Assembly: GCF_900106645.1 (NCBI RefSeq)
Contig: NZ_FNMV01000002.1
Location: 124,001-188,000, forward strand
Length of the DNA stretch: 64,000 nucleotides
Direction: 5' to 3'
Source: Flavobacterium degerlachei
GTDB lineage: Bacteria; Bacteroidota; Bacteroidia; Flavobacteriales; Flavobacteriaceae
Shown: piece by piece, positions 46,344 through 55,925 of the stretch
Layout: every line of letters begins with the position of its first letter
Position numbering within the stretch: the stretch's first letter is position 1
Made by a program: the position numbers and the translations under genes
The notes under the pieces: generated by a model
What the model saw: the letters and a program-made list of their open reading frames with translations, nothing else
The model's database searches: none
What the model was told of the DNA's origin: nothing

Positions 46344-46853
46344 GTAGAATATTTTTTTTTAAATTAGAAAATGGGGTAAATTCCTAATTAGCAGTAATAA
46401 TACTTTTTGAGTTAATACAAAAATAAAATTATTTTTGTATTAACAGTGCCTTTTCATTCTTTATATCATTCAGACACGAATTTATTATACGCGGTACAAA
46501 AGAAGCTTAAATTCCTATCTGAAAATTCTATCCTTATTATCCTCCAAGGAAATGATAAAAACTCAAACACATTTTCCTGTCAAATAACAAAATCACACAT
46601 ACGATTTAAATAACATATTACTAACCAATTACTTACAACTAAAAAACCCTGAAATAAATAGTCCTTTTTGTTTCTAAAAAAAAATAAATTTACTAAATTT
46701 ACAATAAAGCATACAACAAGCGGGAACTCCTACTACCTTCTTTTACAATCACCTACGGTCCAAGTGACATTAAAAACACTATTGTTTGCCCTTTTGAATC
46801 GCTTTAGCATAATTCATCATTTTTTATCACTAATGCATAAATTAAAATAAGTC
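46344..46853. other. Divergent promoter region between signalling operon and ppsA
   Basis: 510 bases with no supported gene. It contains the palindrome at 46416-46439. A 60-codon frame at 46668-46850 is low-complexity and overlaps the expected ppsA leader, so it is not called. Confidence 0.5.
46416..46439. promoter_or_regulatory. Palindrome carrying back-to-back -7 boxes
   Basis: TACAAAAATA (46416-46425), a 4-base spacer, then TATTTTTGTA (46430-46439), a perfect inverted repeat. Each arm contains TATTTTTG, an exact -7 box: one reads left towards the kinase start at 46343 and the other reads right towards ppsA. Confidence 0.45.
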
Positions 46854-49268
46854 ATGGAAAATTCAAGACACATTCTGTTTTTTAATAAAATTAATATAAC
46901 TGATATTGAAAAAGTGGGCGGCAAAAATGCCTCTTTAGGGGAAATGTATAATCAATTGAATCCATTGGGGATCAACATCCCTAACGGTTTTGCCTTGACT
47001 GCAGATGTGTACCGATTGTTTCGAAAAGAAAACAATATTGAAGCTGTTCTAACGGAATTACTTGTTACTCTTGATTCAAAAACTTACAGCAACCTATCGG
47101 AAATTGGAGATAAAACTAGGAAACACATTTTATCAGCTAAACTATCCACAGAGATAAAAAAGGAAATTCATGTTGCCTACCAATCCCTTTGCGAACAAAG
47201 TGGTATTGAAAACATGGCAGTAGCAGTTCGTAGTAGCGCCACAGCGGAAGACTTACCAACAGCAAGTTTTGCGGGACAAATGGAATCTTTCCTAAATATT
47301 AGTGGCGAAAAACAGTTAGAAGATGCTATACATCGCTGTTATGCCTCCTTGTTTACGGACCGCGCCATAAAATACCGTCATGATATGGGATTTGCAAAAA
47401 TGGATATAGCTATTTCTGTTGGTGTTCAACAAATGGTGCGAAGCGATAAAGCGGCCTCGGGTGTTGCCTTCACCATTGATCCTGATACAGGATTTCAAAA
47501 CACAATCATTATCAACAGCAGTTGGGGGTTAGGAGAAAACATTGTAAAAGGAACCGTAACTCCTGATGAGTGGATGGTCTTCAAGCCTACTTTACAAAAT
47601 AAAAACTACAACCCCATCTTAAAAAGGCATTGTGGCAGAAAAGAATTTACCATGATTTATGCACAGCAATCAACAGCAAATTCTGCCGAAGAAACTACCC
47701 TAAATAATGAAACGTCAATAGAAAAACAACACCAATTTACCTTAAAGGACACCGAAGTCATCCAACTTTCACATTGGTGTTATGCCATTGAAAAACATTA
47801 TAAAAAACCCATGGATATCGAATGGGCCAAAGACGGTTTAAACAACCAGCTGTATATTGTTCAGGCACGTCCGGAAACGGTTTATGGAATCGATAAAAAG
47901 CAAGTTCGGGAGATTTACAAACTCAAGGAAAAAGGAACGCTTATCACGCAAGGAATCGCATTGGGAGACAAAATCTCCTCTGGAAAAGCAAGAATACTTC
48001 ATAATCCACAAGAAGGACATCAACTGCTGGAAGGTGAAATTCTTGTTACCGATTTAACAAATCCCGATTGGGATCCCATATTAAAAAAAGCAAGCGCCAT
48101 CATTACCAACAAAGGGGGACGAACCAGCCATGCGGCTATTGTTGCACGAGAGCTTGGAACTGTCGCCGTGGTGGGATGTGGAGACGCCACAACATCTATC
48201 AAAAACGGACAACAAATTACGGTATCCTGTGCAGAAGGCAAGGACGGAAACATTTATGACGGCAAACTAAAATGGGAAATCACGGAACAGGATTTTAGTC
48301 AATTAGCCATGCCGGAAACAGACCCTATGTTTATTCTTGCCGACCCAGAAAGAGCCTTCGAATTGAGTTATTACCCCAACAAAGGCGTTGGTTTAATGCG
48401 AATGGAATTTGCCATTTCAAATAGCATTAAGATCCACCCGCTGGCTTTGTGTGAGCCGGAGAAAATAATTGATGCGAAAATAGCAACCGAAATTGACGAA
48501 TTGACTAAAGACTATACAGACGGCAAAAATTATTTCATCGATAAATTAGCCGAAGCCGTATCCATCGTAGCAGCCGCTTTTTACCCTAAAGATGTTATTG
48601 TACGAATGAGTGATTTTAAAAGTAATGAATATGCCAATCTGATTGGTGGAAAATATTTTGAACCTGATGAGGAAAATCCTATGATTGGTTTTCGCGGTGC
48701 TTCGCGCTACTACAGTGACTTTTACAGAAAAGGATTTGCTTTGGAATGTGAGGCTATGAAAAAAGTACGCAACGAAATGGGGCTTCAAAATGTAAAACTG
48801 ATGATTCCGTTTTGCAGAACTATCGAAGAAGGGAAAAAGGTAATCGCAGAAATGAAAAAAAACGGATTGACTCAAGGCGAAAACAATCTCGAAATATATG
48901 TAATGATTGAAATTCCAAGCAATGTGATACTAGCTGACGAATTTGCCCAACTTTTTGACGGATTTTCAATTGGCTCGAATGATTTAACGCAATTAACTCT
49001 AGGATTGGATCGCGATTCTTCATTAGTAAGCTATTTATTTAGCGAACAAAATCCAGCCGTAAAAAGTCTAATTAGAGAAACCATTAGTGCCGCAAAACGA
49101 AACAAAATAAAAGTTGGATTGTGCGGACAAGCACCAAGTGACATTCCACAATTTGCCCAATTTTTAGTAGAGGAAGGAATTGATAGTATTTCCTTTAATC
49201 CTGACGCGATGATAAAAGGCATTGAAAATATATTAGTAGCCGAAAAGAAAAATATGGTTCGCTTATAA
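46854..49268 (+). CDS. ppsA: Phosphoenolpyruvate synthase
   Basis: Converts pyruvate, ATP and water to PEP, AMP and phosphate, the entry step of gluconeogenesis from pyruvate or lactate. The 804-residue chain has the N-terminal ATP-grasp domain (VGGKNASLGEMY, AVRSSATAEDLPTASFAGQ), the swivelling domain with catalytic H426 (GGRTSHAAIVAREL) and the C-terminal PEP/pyruvate barrel ending with C757 in VGLCGQAPSD. All key residues are present and length is normal. It opens a plus-strand gene run that also holds a D-lactate dehydrogenase, which together suggest handling of pyruvate and lactate under changing oxygen supply. Confidence 0.96.
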   Translation: MENSRHILFFNKINITDIEKVGGKNASLGEMYNQLNPLGINIPNGFALTADVYRLFRKENNIEAVLTELLVTLDSKTYSNLSEIGDKTRKHILSAKLSTEIKKEIHVAYQSLCEQSGIENMAVAVRSSATAEDLPTASFAGQMESFLNISGEKQLEDAIHRCYASLFTDRAIKYRHDMGFAKMDIAISVGVQQMVRSDKAASGVAFTIDPDTGFQNTIIINSSWGLGENIVKGTVTPDEWMVFKPTLQNKNYNPILKRHCGRKEFTMIYAQQSTANSAEETTLNNETSIEKQHQFTLKDTEVIQLSHWCYAIEKHYKKPMDIEWAKDGLNNQLYIVQARPETVYGIDKKQVREIYKLKEKGTLITQGIALGDKISSGKARILHNPQEGHQLLEGEILVTDLTNPDWDPILKKASAIITNKGGRTSHAAIVARELGTVAVVGCGDATTSIKNGQQITVSCAEGKDGNIYDGKLKWEITEQDFSQLAMPETDPMFILADPERAFELSYYPNKGVGLMRMEFAISNSIKIHPLALCEPEKIIDAKIATEIDELTKDYTDGKNYFIDKLAEAVSIVAAAFYPKDVIVRMSDFKSNEYANLIGGKYFEPDEENPMIGFRGASRYYSDFYRKGFALECEAMKKVRNEMGLQNVKLMIPFCRTIEEGKKVIAEMKKNGLTQGENNLEIYVMIEIPSNVILADEFAQLFDGFSIGSNDLTQLTLGLDRDSSLVSYLFSEQNPAVKSLIRETISAAKRNKIKVGLCGQAPSDIPQFAQFLVEEGIDSISFNPDAMIKGIENILVAEKKNMVRL

Positions 49269-49291
49269 ATCATTTTTAAACAAAATCAATT

Positions 49292-50047
49292 ATGGAAACT
49301 GAATTCAAAAATAAAGTGGTGATTGTTACAGGTGGTTCATTTGGGATTGGTAGAGCAACGGCTCTGGCTTTCGCCAAAAAAGGAGCGAAAGTCGTTGTAG
49401 TGGATAGGAAAGAAAATCCCGAAACAATTGAGCTTATCAAAAAATCTGGAGGAGAAGTCCTTTTCATTAAATGCGATGTGTCAAAATCGTCAGATGTAAA
49501 GGCGATGGTCAGCAAAACAATTGCCACTTTCGGCCACTTGGATTTTGCTTTTAATAATGCAGGAATTGAAGGTGAGTCGGCACCCGTTCAAGATTGTTCA
49601 GAAGAGAATTGGGACAAGACAATTGGGGTAAATCTGAAAGGGGTTTGGCTCTGCATGAAATATGAAATCCACGAAATGCTCAAACAGAGCAAAGGAGTGA
49701 TTATCAACTGTTCCTCAGTAGCCGGATTAGTTGGATTTGCAGGTTTACCAGCTTATGTAGCCTCTAAACATGGTGTTATAGGCTTAACAAAAACTGCAGC
49801 ATTAGAATATGCAAAAGATGGAATTAGAGTGAATGCCGTTTGTCCAGGTGTAATAAAAACGGCTATGATGGACCGCTTAACCGGAGAGAAAGAAGAGGTA
49901 GAAGATCAGTTTATTAGTCTAGAACCTATGGCTCGTATGGGAACACCTGAGGAAATTGCAAATACTGTAGTATGGATGTGTTCTAATGAAGCTTCATTTG
50001 TGACTGGACACGCTATGGCTGTAGATGGGGGTTTTGTCGCTCAGTAA
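49292..50047 (+). CDS. Short-chain dehydrogenase/reductase
   Basis: A 251-residue classical SDR. The coenzyme motif is TGGSFGIG (13-20), followed by NNAGIEG, the catalytic serine in NCSSVAG and Y155/K159 in AYVASKHG. The segment DRKEN after the second strand (an aspartate at the strand end) favours NAD(H) over NADP(H). It ends with DGGFVAQ, usual for the family. The substrate is unknown. It lies 23 bases after ppsA and 25 before the protease gene, consistent with one transcript. Confidence 0.92.
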   Translation: METEFKNKVVIVTGGSFGIGRATALAFAKKGAKVVVVDRKENPETIELIKKSGGEVLFIKCDVSKSSDVKAMVSKTIATFGHLDFAFNNAGIEGESAPVQDCSEENWDKTIGVNLKGVWLCMKYEIHEMLKQSKGVIINCSSVAGLVGFAGLPAYVASKHGVIGLTKTAALEYAKDGIRVNAVCPGVIKTAMMDRLTGEKEEVEDQFISLEPMARMGTPEEIANTVVWMCSNEASFVTGHAMAVDGGFVAQ

Positions 50048-50072
50048 TTAATTTTTAAAATCGATTTTAATC

Positions 50073-51596
50073 ATGACTACATTAAACAAAATGAATTTTA
50101 AAAATAACAGATTCTATCTACTCATCATCATTCTGGTTTTTCAGGGCTGTCAGGCCCAAGATAAAAAAAACGAAAAAGATATTGAAACGATTCAGAATAA
50201 TGCCACCGCCACTACCAGTAAAGTTTCCTATACAGGCATTGTCGATTTCAGAAACGCTGCTAGATTAGCTACGCCCGGAGTGGTGAACATCAAATGCACT
50301 TTCAAATCGCAAAGGCAACAATTAGAAAACGGAGATCAAACCCCATTTTATAATTTACCTGATCCATTAAAAGAGTTTTTCGGGGATGATCCTTTTTTCA
50401 GACAGTTTAAATTAGAAACGCCAAATTCACAAGGATATCAATCTATGCCTTTAATTGGTAGTGCATCAGGAGTAATCCTCACCGAAGATGGATATATCGT
50501 TACCAATAATCATGTGGTAAAAGGCGCTTCTGAAATCAACATAACTTTAAGCGATGGCCGATCATATGAAGCCAAACTTATTGGTGCTGATCCACTAACG
50601 GACCTTGCGCTACTTAAAATTGAGGAAAAGAAACTTTCATTTATTCGATTTGGAGAAAGTGATGACATAGAGGTAGGAGAATGGGTTGTTGCTGTAGGAA
50701 ATCCATTTAATCTAGCATCAACTGTTACTGCAGGAATTGTAAGTGCCAAGGCACGAAATATAAACATATTAAGGGATCAAGGTGCAATAGAATCTTTTAT
50801 CCAAACGGATGCCGCTGTAAATCCTGGAAATAGTGGTGGCGCCTTAGTAACATTAGAAGGAAAATTGATTGGCATTAATACTGCCATAGCAACGCCCACG
50901 GGAGTTTATGCTGGCTATGCTTTCGCGATTCCCGTAGACATCGTAAAAAAAGTTACTAATGATCTAATGAATTATGGATTAGTCGAAAGAGGCGTTTTAG
51001 GAATCAGCATTCGTGATCTCAATAGCAGCCTTGCAAAGGAGATAAAAATTGACCGAGCTAACGGGGTTTATGTTGATGATGTTATAGCTAACGGTGCTGC
51101 AGCAATAGCTGGAGTGAAAGCGAAAGATGTCATAATAGGAATTGATGATATCGAAACCGTAACCGCATCTAAATTACAGGAAATTGTAATGCGAAAACGT
51201 CCAGGAGAAAAAGTCAAAATATCTCTAATTAGAAACGGTAATGAAAAAAAAGAGCTAACAGCGACATTACAAAAACCAACTGAAATCAGTAGCACACCAC
51301 TAATTGAAACAAGCGAATTGCTCAAGGAATTAGGAGTCGACCTAGTCGAGATTAATGCGCAGGACCGCAAAAACTATAATGTCAAAAACGGTTTAAAAGT
51401 AATAAAACTCTATGATGGTAAATTGAAGAGCAATACTGATATAAAGGAAGGGTTTGTAATTACATCCGTTAACAGAAAACCTGTAAACACGGTGAAGGCC
51501 TTTGTTGAAGCTGTGAGAGCGCAACAAGGAGGAATAATGCTGGAAGGAAAATATGCGGGAGACTCCGCTATCTATTATTATGCCTTTGGAATATAA
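50073..51596 (+). CDS. Deg/HtrA-family serine protease
   Basis: A 507-residue periplasmic protease with quality-control function typical of DegP/DegQ. The N-terminus has a lipobox-like FQGC (C26 from the ATG at 50073; a second ATG at residue 7 also gives a proper signal), so it may be lipid-anchored. The trypsin-like domain has H147 (TNNHVV), D177 (LTDLALLKI) and S254 (GNSGGAL). One PDZ domain lies at about 300-395 (GVLGISI) and a degenerate second one at about 420-505. It sits in the metabolic/stress gene run, next to the SDR gene. Confidence 0.93.
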   Translation: MTTLNKMNFKNNRFYLLIIILVFQGCQAQDKKNEKDIETIQNNATATTSKVSYTGIVDFRNAARLATPGVVNIKCTFKSQRQQLENGDQTPFYNLPDPLKEFFGDDPFFRQFKLETPNSQGYQSMPLIGSASGVILTEDGYIVTNNHVVKGASEINITLSDGRSYEAKLIGADPLTDLALLKIEEKKLSFIRFGESDDIEVGEWVVAVGNPFNLASTVTAGIVSAKARNINILRDQGAIESFIQTDAAVNPGNSGGALVTLEGKLIGINTAIATPTGVYAGYAFAIPVDIVKKVTNDLMNYGLVERGVLGISIRDLNSSLAKEIKIDRANGVYVDDVIANGAAAIAGVKAKDVIIGIDDIETVTASKLQEIVMRKRPGEKVKISLIRNGNEKKELTATLQKPTEISSTPLIETSELLKELGVDLVEINAQDRKNYNVKNGLKVIKLYDGKLKSNTDIKEGFVITSVNRKPVNTVKAFVEAVRAQQGGIMLEGKYAGDSAIYYYAFGI

Positions 51597-51707
51597 AAAA
51601 GGACTGAATATAGAGATTTCAACACAATTTAGCAGAGAAAAAAGGACATCCCAGCATATCTCAGAGGTCAATAATAAATAAACAAATGAATTTTAAAACT
51701 CATTACT

Positions 51708-51968
51708 ATGGAAATTAAAATATTATGTCAAAGCTGCGGCATCCCGCTTGATAATGAAGCGATAAAAGGAGTCGAAATAAACGGTTTAAAAAGTGAAGAA
51801 TTTTGTAAGTTCTGTTATCATCAGGGGGCATTCACGAATCCCAACTTAAAATTGTCAGAAATGCAGGAAAACGTAGAAACCTTAATGAAAAAACTAGACC
51901 TTCCTGACGACGCTATACAACAGACTATCAATATTTTGCCTAACTTAAACCGTTGGAAAGCCACCTAA
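51708..51968 (+). CDS. Small zinc ribbon protein (PF12674 type)
   Basis: An 86-residue protein with four zinc-ligand cysteines: C7 and C10 (CQSC) and C33 and C36 (CKFC). The spacing and the sequence CGIPL after the first pair match the putative zinc ribbon family PF12674. The second half, LSEMQENVETLMKKLDLPDDAIQQTINILPNLNRW, is helical and typical of the family's C-terminal extension. The function of the family is unknown. It lies between the protease and lactate dehydrogenase genes. Confidence 0.85.
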   Translation: MEIKILCQSCGIPLDNEAIKGVEINGLKSEEFCKFCYHQGAFTNPNLKLSEMQENVETLMKKLDLPDDAIQQTINILPNLNRWKAT

Positions 51969-52066
51969 GATATTATTTTATAAAAACGGCCTTAATTAAA
52001 AAATGGGAAACAAGATTCAAAAGATAAACGAACAGTATTCAATATGAAAATCTAAAAAAACAAATC

Positions 52067-53056
52067 ATGAAAATTTTAATGTACAGCAGCTATGAATTTG
52101 ACAGACCAATTATCGAAAATGCGATGCATGGAAAACTTGAATTTGTCTATTCAGAACAGCCCCTCAATGAGGATACTGTACAACTAGCGGAAGGCTTTGA
52201 AGGCATCTCACTCTTTACACCTGATAATGCTTCAGCAGCAATACTAGAAAAATTATATTTCTATGGTGTCAAGTATATTACACTACGTTCTGTTGCTTAT
52301 GACTACATTGATCTAAAAAGAGCTAGAGCATTGGGGATTAAAGTAGCAAATGTGCCTTCCTACTCTCCTTATTCAGTAGCTGAGCATGCTGTTGCCTTGC
52401 TCATGACTTTAAATAGAAAAATTGTATTAGGTCAAAAACTGATGAATATGGGTGACTACCGCTTAGACCACTTGATTGGTTTTGATCTTCATGGAAAAAA
52501 GGTTGGAATTATTGGTACTGGGAAAATCGGAAGTGCTTTTGCTAAAATCATGCATGGTTTTGGCTGTTCCATTATAGCACATGATCCCATCGAAAGCGAA
52601 GAATTGAAGCAACAAATATATATTTCTTACACTACTCTGGAAGAAGTTTGTATAAACTCTGATGTGATATCAATACATTGTCCACTGAACAGGGAAACAA
52701 AATATATGTTCCATAAAAAGATTTTCTCTTTAATGAAAAAAGGAGTTGTCTTTATTAATACCGCTCGCGGAAAAATTGTTAATACAGAGGATTTGATAGA
52801 TGCTTTACAGCATGGAAATGTTCATGCAGCAGGCTTGGATGCCTACGAAGGTGATAAAAAAATATTCCTCAGAGACCTCATCGACAAAAATATTGACGAT
52901 GAGATTTATACCATTCTGCGCTCCCTTCCCAATGTCTTGATAACGGGGCATCAGGGATTTTTAACCAATGAAGCATTGCAGGGAATTGCAAATACAACTA
53001 TTGCTAATTTAAATGCTTGGGCATACAATGGCATTTGTGAAAACGAACTGAACTAA
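52067..53056 (+). CDS. ldhA: D-lactate dehydrogenase (2-hydroxyacid dehydrogenase family)
   Basis: Reduces pyruvate to D-lactate with NADH, a fermentative route for NAD+ regeneration. The 329-residue chain has the NAD-binding GIIGTGKIGSAF (about 147-158), catalytic arginine in INTARGKIVN, glutamate in the LDAYEGD region, and the histidine in TGHQGFLTNEA near the C-terminus. The N-terminal LRSVAYDYIDL matches LdhA-type D-lactate dehydrogenases better than other 2-hydroxyacid dehydrogenases. It sits close to ppsA. Exact substrate is inferred from sequence similarity by eye. Confidence 0.87.
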   Translation: MKILMYSSYEFDRPIIENAMHGKLEFVYSEQPLNEDTVQLAEGFEGISLFTPDNASAAILEKLYFYGVKYITLRSVAYDYIDLKRARALGIKVANVPSYSPYSVAEHAVALLMTLNRKIVLGQKLMNMGDYRLDHLIGFDLHGKKVGIIGTGKIGSAFAKIMHGFGCSIIAHDPIESEELKQQIYISYTTLEEVCINSDVISIHCPLNRETKYMFHKKIFSLMKKGVVFINTARGKIVNTEDLIDALQHGNVHAAGLDAYEGDKKIFLRDLIDKNIDDEIYTILRSLPNVLITGHQGFLTNEALQGIANTTIANLNAWAYNGICENELN

Positions 53057-53105
53057 ATATTGCTTTTCAAATGTTATCCCTAATATCAGACATTAGTGTA
53101 AATTA

Positions 53106-53113
53106 TAATTTTG
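53106..53113 (+). promoter_or_regulatory. Candidate -7 box for the P-type ATPase gene
   Basis: TAATTTTG, an exact match, 37 bases before the ATG at 53150; no clear -33 TTTG. It suggests the ATPase may have its own promoter as well as readthrough. Confidence 0.4.
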
Positions 53114-53149
53114 AAAAATGGAAAGAAATAACTTTTAAAATAAATTCAA

Positions 53150-55726
53150 ATGAATTGGCACTTACTTCCTCTTTCCGAAGTATCCCGTTTGCTAGATACA
53201 AGTCCTTCTGGCCTTGAGCAAACAAATGCCTCAAAACGTTTGGTCGAATATGGCAAAAATAAGATTGCTGACAATAAAAAAAAGAATATCGCATCTATTT
53301 TATTTAGGCAATTAACTAATTTTATGATTCTCATTCTTATTGTCGTAGCCATTATATCTGGTTTTATAGGAGGTATAACAGATACGATTATAATTTTGGC
53401 TATAATTATAGTCAATGCAGCTATCGGGTTTATACAGGAATACAAAGCCGAAAAAGCGATGGAAGCCTTGAGAAGTATAATCCCAAACAAGACAAGGGTT
53501 ATTAGGGCAGGCAATACCATTGAAATACCTTCAGCCAATTTAGTTCCTGGTGATCTAATTTTACTTGAAGCTGGAAATAGGATTCCCGCAGATGTTCGCT
53601 TTGTTGAAACCTACCAAATAAAAGTGGATGAATCAACACTTACAGGTGAATCACATTCAGTGGAAAAAATAGTGCAACAGTTACCAAAAGGGAATTACCC
53701 CTTAGGTGATCGTGTCAACTTAGGTTTCAAAGGTACTTTTATCACAAGCGGCCGTGGTTCTGCCTATGTGACTACTACTGGTATGAAAACAGAACTCGGC
53801 CACATTGCTGAAATGATTAAAAGTGGCGAAACATTAACCCCTTTACAAATCAGACTAGCCACTTTTGGAAAACAATTATCCATTGTTATTCTTCTAATTT
53901 GCGCTGCCATTTTTACAATTGGCTGGTTGCGTGGTGAAAATATTCTGAGCATGCTGCTCACTTCTATTGCACTGGCTGTAGCGGCCATACCTGAAGCATT
54001 ACCTGCTTTAGTAACCATTGCTCTAGCCTATGGAGCTAAGCGGTTAATTAAAAGAAACGCAATCATCAGAAATCTTCCAGCAGTTGAAACCCTGGGTTCA
54101 GTTACCTATATCTGTTCAGATAAAACTGGAACCCTAACCCAGAATAAAATGACAGTACAGGAAATTTACGTTGCACCCGACATAAAAACCAAATCACCCC
54201 TTTTCCAAAATAATGCACTACTCAATGCAATGGCACTTAATAATGATGTCTCACAAAAAAGTAACGATAGTTGGTTTGGAGATTCCACTGAGATCGCTTT
54301 AGTTCAATATGCTTTTAATAAAAACGTGGGAAAAATTGAGTTGGAAAAAATATTTCCAAGAGTAGCAGAATTTCCATTCGACCCCTCAAGAAAATGCATG
54401 ACGACAATACATCAAACGGAAAAAGGATTTATAGCCATCACCAAAGGGGCTGTAGATGTCTTATTAACCAATTTAGTTGAAACTCAAAAGCCACTGATTT
54501 CTGATTTTCAAAAAAAAGCAAACAAAATGGCTACAAAGGGCTACCGCGTCCTTGGATATGCGATTAAAGAAATCGATACTTTACCGAAGACTCTCGATAT
54601 TGAAATCTTAGAATCATCACTGCAATTTATAGGGATCGCGGGAATGATTGATCCGCCAAGGAAAGAAGCGAAGCAAGCAGTAAAAGAGTGCAAAGAAGCA
54701 GGTATTATTCCTGTTTTAATTACTGGCGATCATAAACTTACTGCAAAAGCTATCGCGATGATGCTTGGAATAATCACTTCTGAAGAAGACATAATATTGG
54801 GAGGCTCGAAACTGGCTTCTTTAACAGATCAGCAGTTTGAGGATATGGTCGAGAGAGTTCGGGTTTATGCCCGTGTCAATCCGGAGCAAAAATTAAAAAT
54901 AATCAAAGCTTTACAAGTCAAAGGCCATTTTGTTGCCATGACTGGTGATGGTGTAAATGATGCCCCCGCTCTTAAAAGTGCCAACATTGGGATTGCTATG
55001 GGAATAAACGGAACCGAGGTTGCCAAAGAAGCAGCCGACATGATATTATTAGACGATAATTTTGCCACCATCGTAGTTGCTGTTAAACATGGGCGAATGA
55101 TCTTTGACAATATCTTGAAATTTATAAAATACATTCTTACGGGAAATTTCGGGGAAATATGCGCCATTTTCCTAGCGCCATTTTTCGGCTTACCTTTTCC
55201 GTTACTAGCTATTCATATTCTATGGATCAACTTGGTAACTGATGGGCTTCCTGGATTGGCTCTTGCTTCAGAGCCAGAAGAATTAGACATTATGAAACGT
55301 CCACCCAAAGACCCTAAACAAAATATTTTTACGAAAAGAATGGCATTTCACATCTTACGCGTCGGCTTTTTAATGGCTGCAGTAACCCTAGGAGTTCAAG
55401 CTTGGGCAATACAACAACAGATTCAGCATTGGCAAACCATTGCATTCACAGTTCTTTGTTTTAGCCAGATGGGACATGTTATGGCCATCCGATCCCAACA
55501 TAATTCCTTGTTTAAAATAGGTTTACTGTCAAATAAACCTCTTTTAGTAGCATTGTCAATTACTGTTGCATTACAGTTACTGATTATTTACATCCCTTTT
55601 TGTAATGTTGTCTTCAAAACCCAACCGCTTTCTCTTTTTGAGTTAACAATAACGGTAGTCGCATCAAGTGTCGTTTTTTGGGCTGTGGAAATAGAAAAAT
55701 GGATCTTTCGATATAAAAACAACTAG
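53150..55726 (+). CDS. P-type cation-transporting ATPase (P2A, calcium-type)
   Basis: An 858-residue ion pump in the inner membrane. It has the N-terminal cation-ATPase domain, the actuator TGES (DESTLTGES), the phosphorylation site D324 in CSDKTGTLTQNKM, the nucleotide-binding KGA, and the hinge TGDGVNDAPALKSANIG. The M4 motif reads AAIPEALPALV, where calcium P2A pumps have PEGL, so calcium is likely but manganese or other ions are possible. It has about ten membrane helices. It precedes the CBS-protease gene by 199 bases in the stress-type gene run. Confidence 0.92.
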   Translation: MNWHLLPLSEVSRLLDTSPSGLEQTNASKRLVEYGKNKIADNKKKNIASILFRQLTNFMILILIVVAIISGFIGGITDTIIILAIIIVNAAIGFIQEYKAEKAMEALRSIIPNKTRVIRAGNTIEIPSANLVPGDLILLEAGNRIPADVRFVETYQIKVDESTLTGESHSVEKIVQQLPKGNYPLGDRVNLGFKGTFITSGRGSAYVTTTGMKTELGHIAEMIKSGETLTPLQIRLATFGKQLSIVILLICAAIFTIGWLRGENILSMLLTSIALAVAAIPEALPALVTIALAYGAKRLIKRNAIIRNLPAVETLGSVTYICSDKTGTLTQNKMTVQEIYVAPDIKTKSPLFQNNALLNAMALNNDVSQKSNDSWFGDSTEIALVQYAFNKNVGKIELEKIFPRVAEFPFDPSRKCMTTIHQTEKGFIAITKGAVDVLLTNLVETQKPLISDFQKKANKMATKGYRVLGYAIKEIDTLPKTLDIEILESSLQFIGIAGMIDPPRKEAKQAVKECKEAGIIPVLITGDHKLTAKAIAMMLGIITSEEDIILGGSKLASLTDQQFEDMVERVRVYARVNPEQKLKIIKALQVKGHFVAMTGDGVNDAPALKSANIGIAMGINGTEVAKEAADMILLDDNFATIVVAVKHGRMIFDNILKFIKYILTGNFGEICAIFLAPFFGLPFPLLAIHILWINLVTDGLPGLALASEPEELDIMKRPPKDPKQNIFTKRMAFHILRVGFLMAAVTLGVQAWAIQQQIQHWQTIAFTVLCFSQMGHVMAIRSQHNSLFKIGLLSNKPLLVALSITVALQLLIIYIPFCNVVFKTQPLSLFELTITVVASSVVFWAVEIEKWIFRYKNN

Positions 55727-55925
55727 CATAAAGTTGCTGTTTAGCAAAATAGTAGAAGTATTCTAAACCAAATTTTTGGTGTTTTGTACAAAAAATTGTC
55801 GTATTTTAGTTTAGCTGTTGGGAACCCAAAACTCCCACAACCTACTTACAAGTTATTGATTTTAAATAAATTGTGCATTTTTTTTTAAATTCCTTTAAAC
55901 TAATTGAAATAAAAAAATAAAAAAA

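Noticed and set aside
46668..46850. 60-codon plus-strand frame before ppsA
   Set aside because: Low-complexity product, no promoter or start signal, and it fills the ppsA leader.
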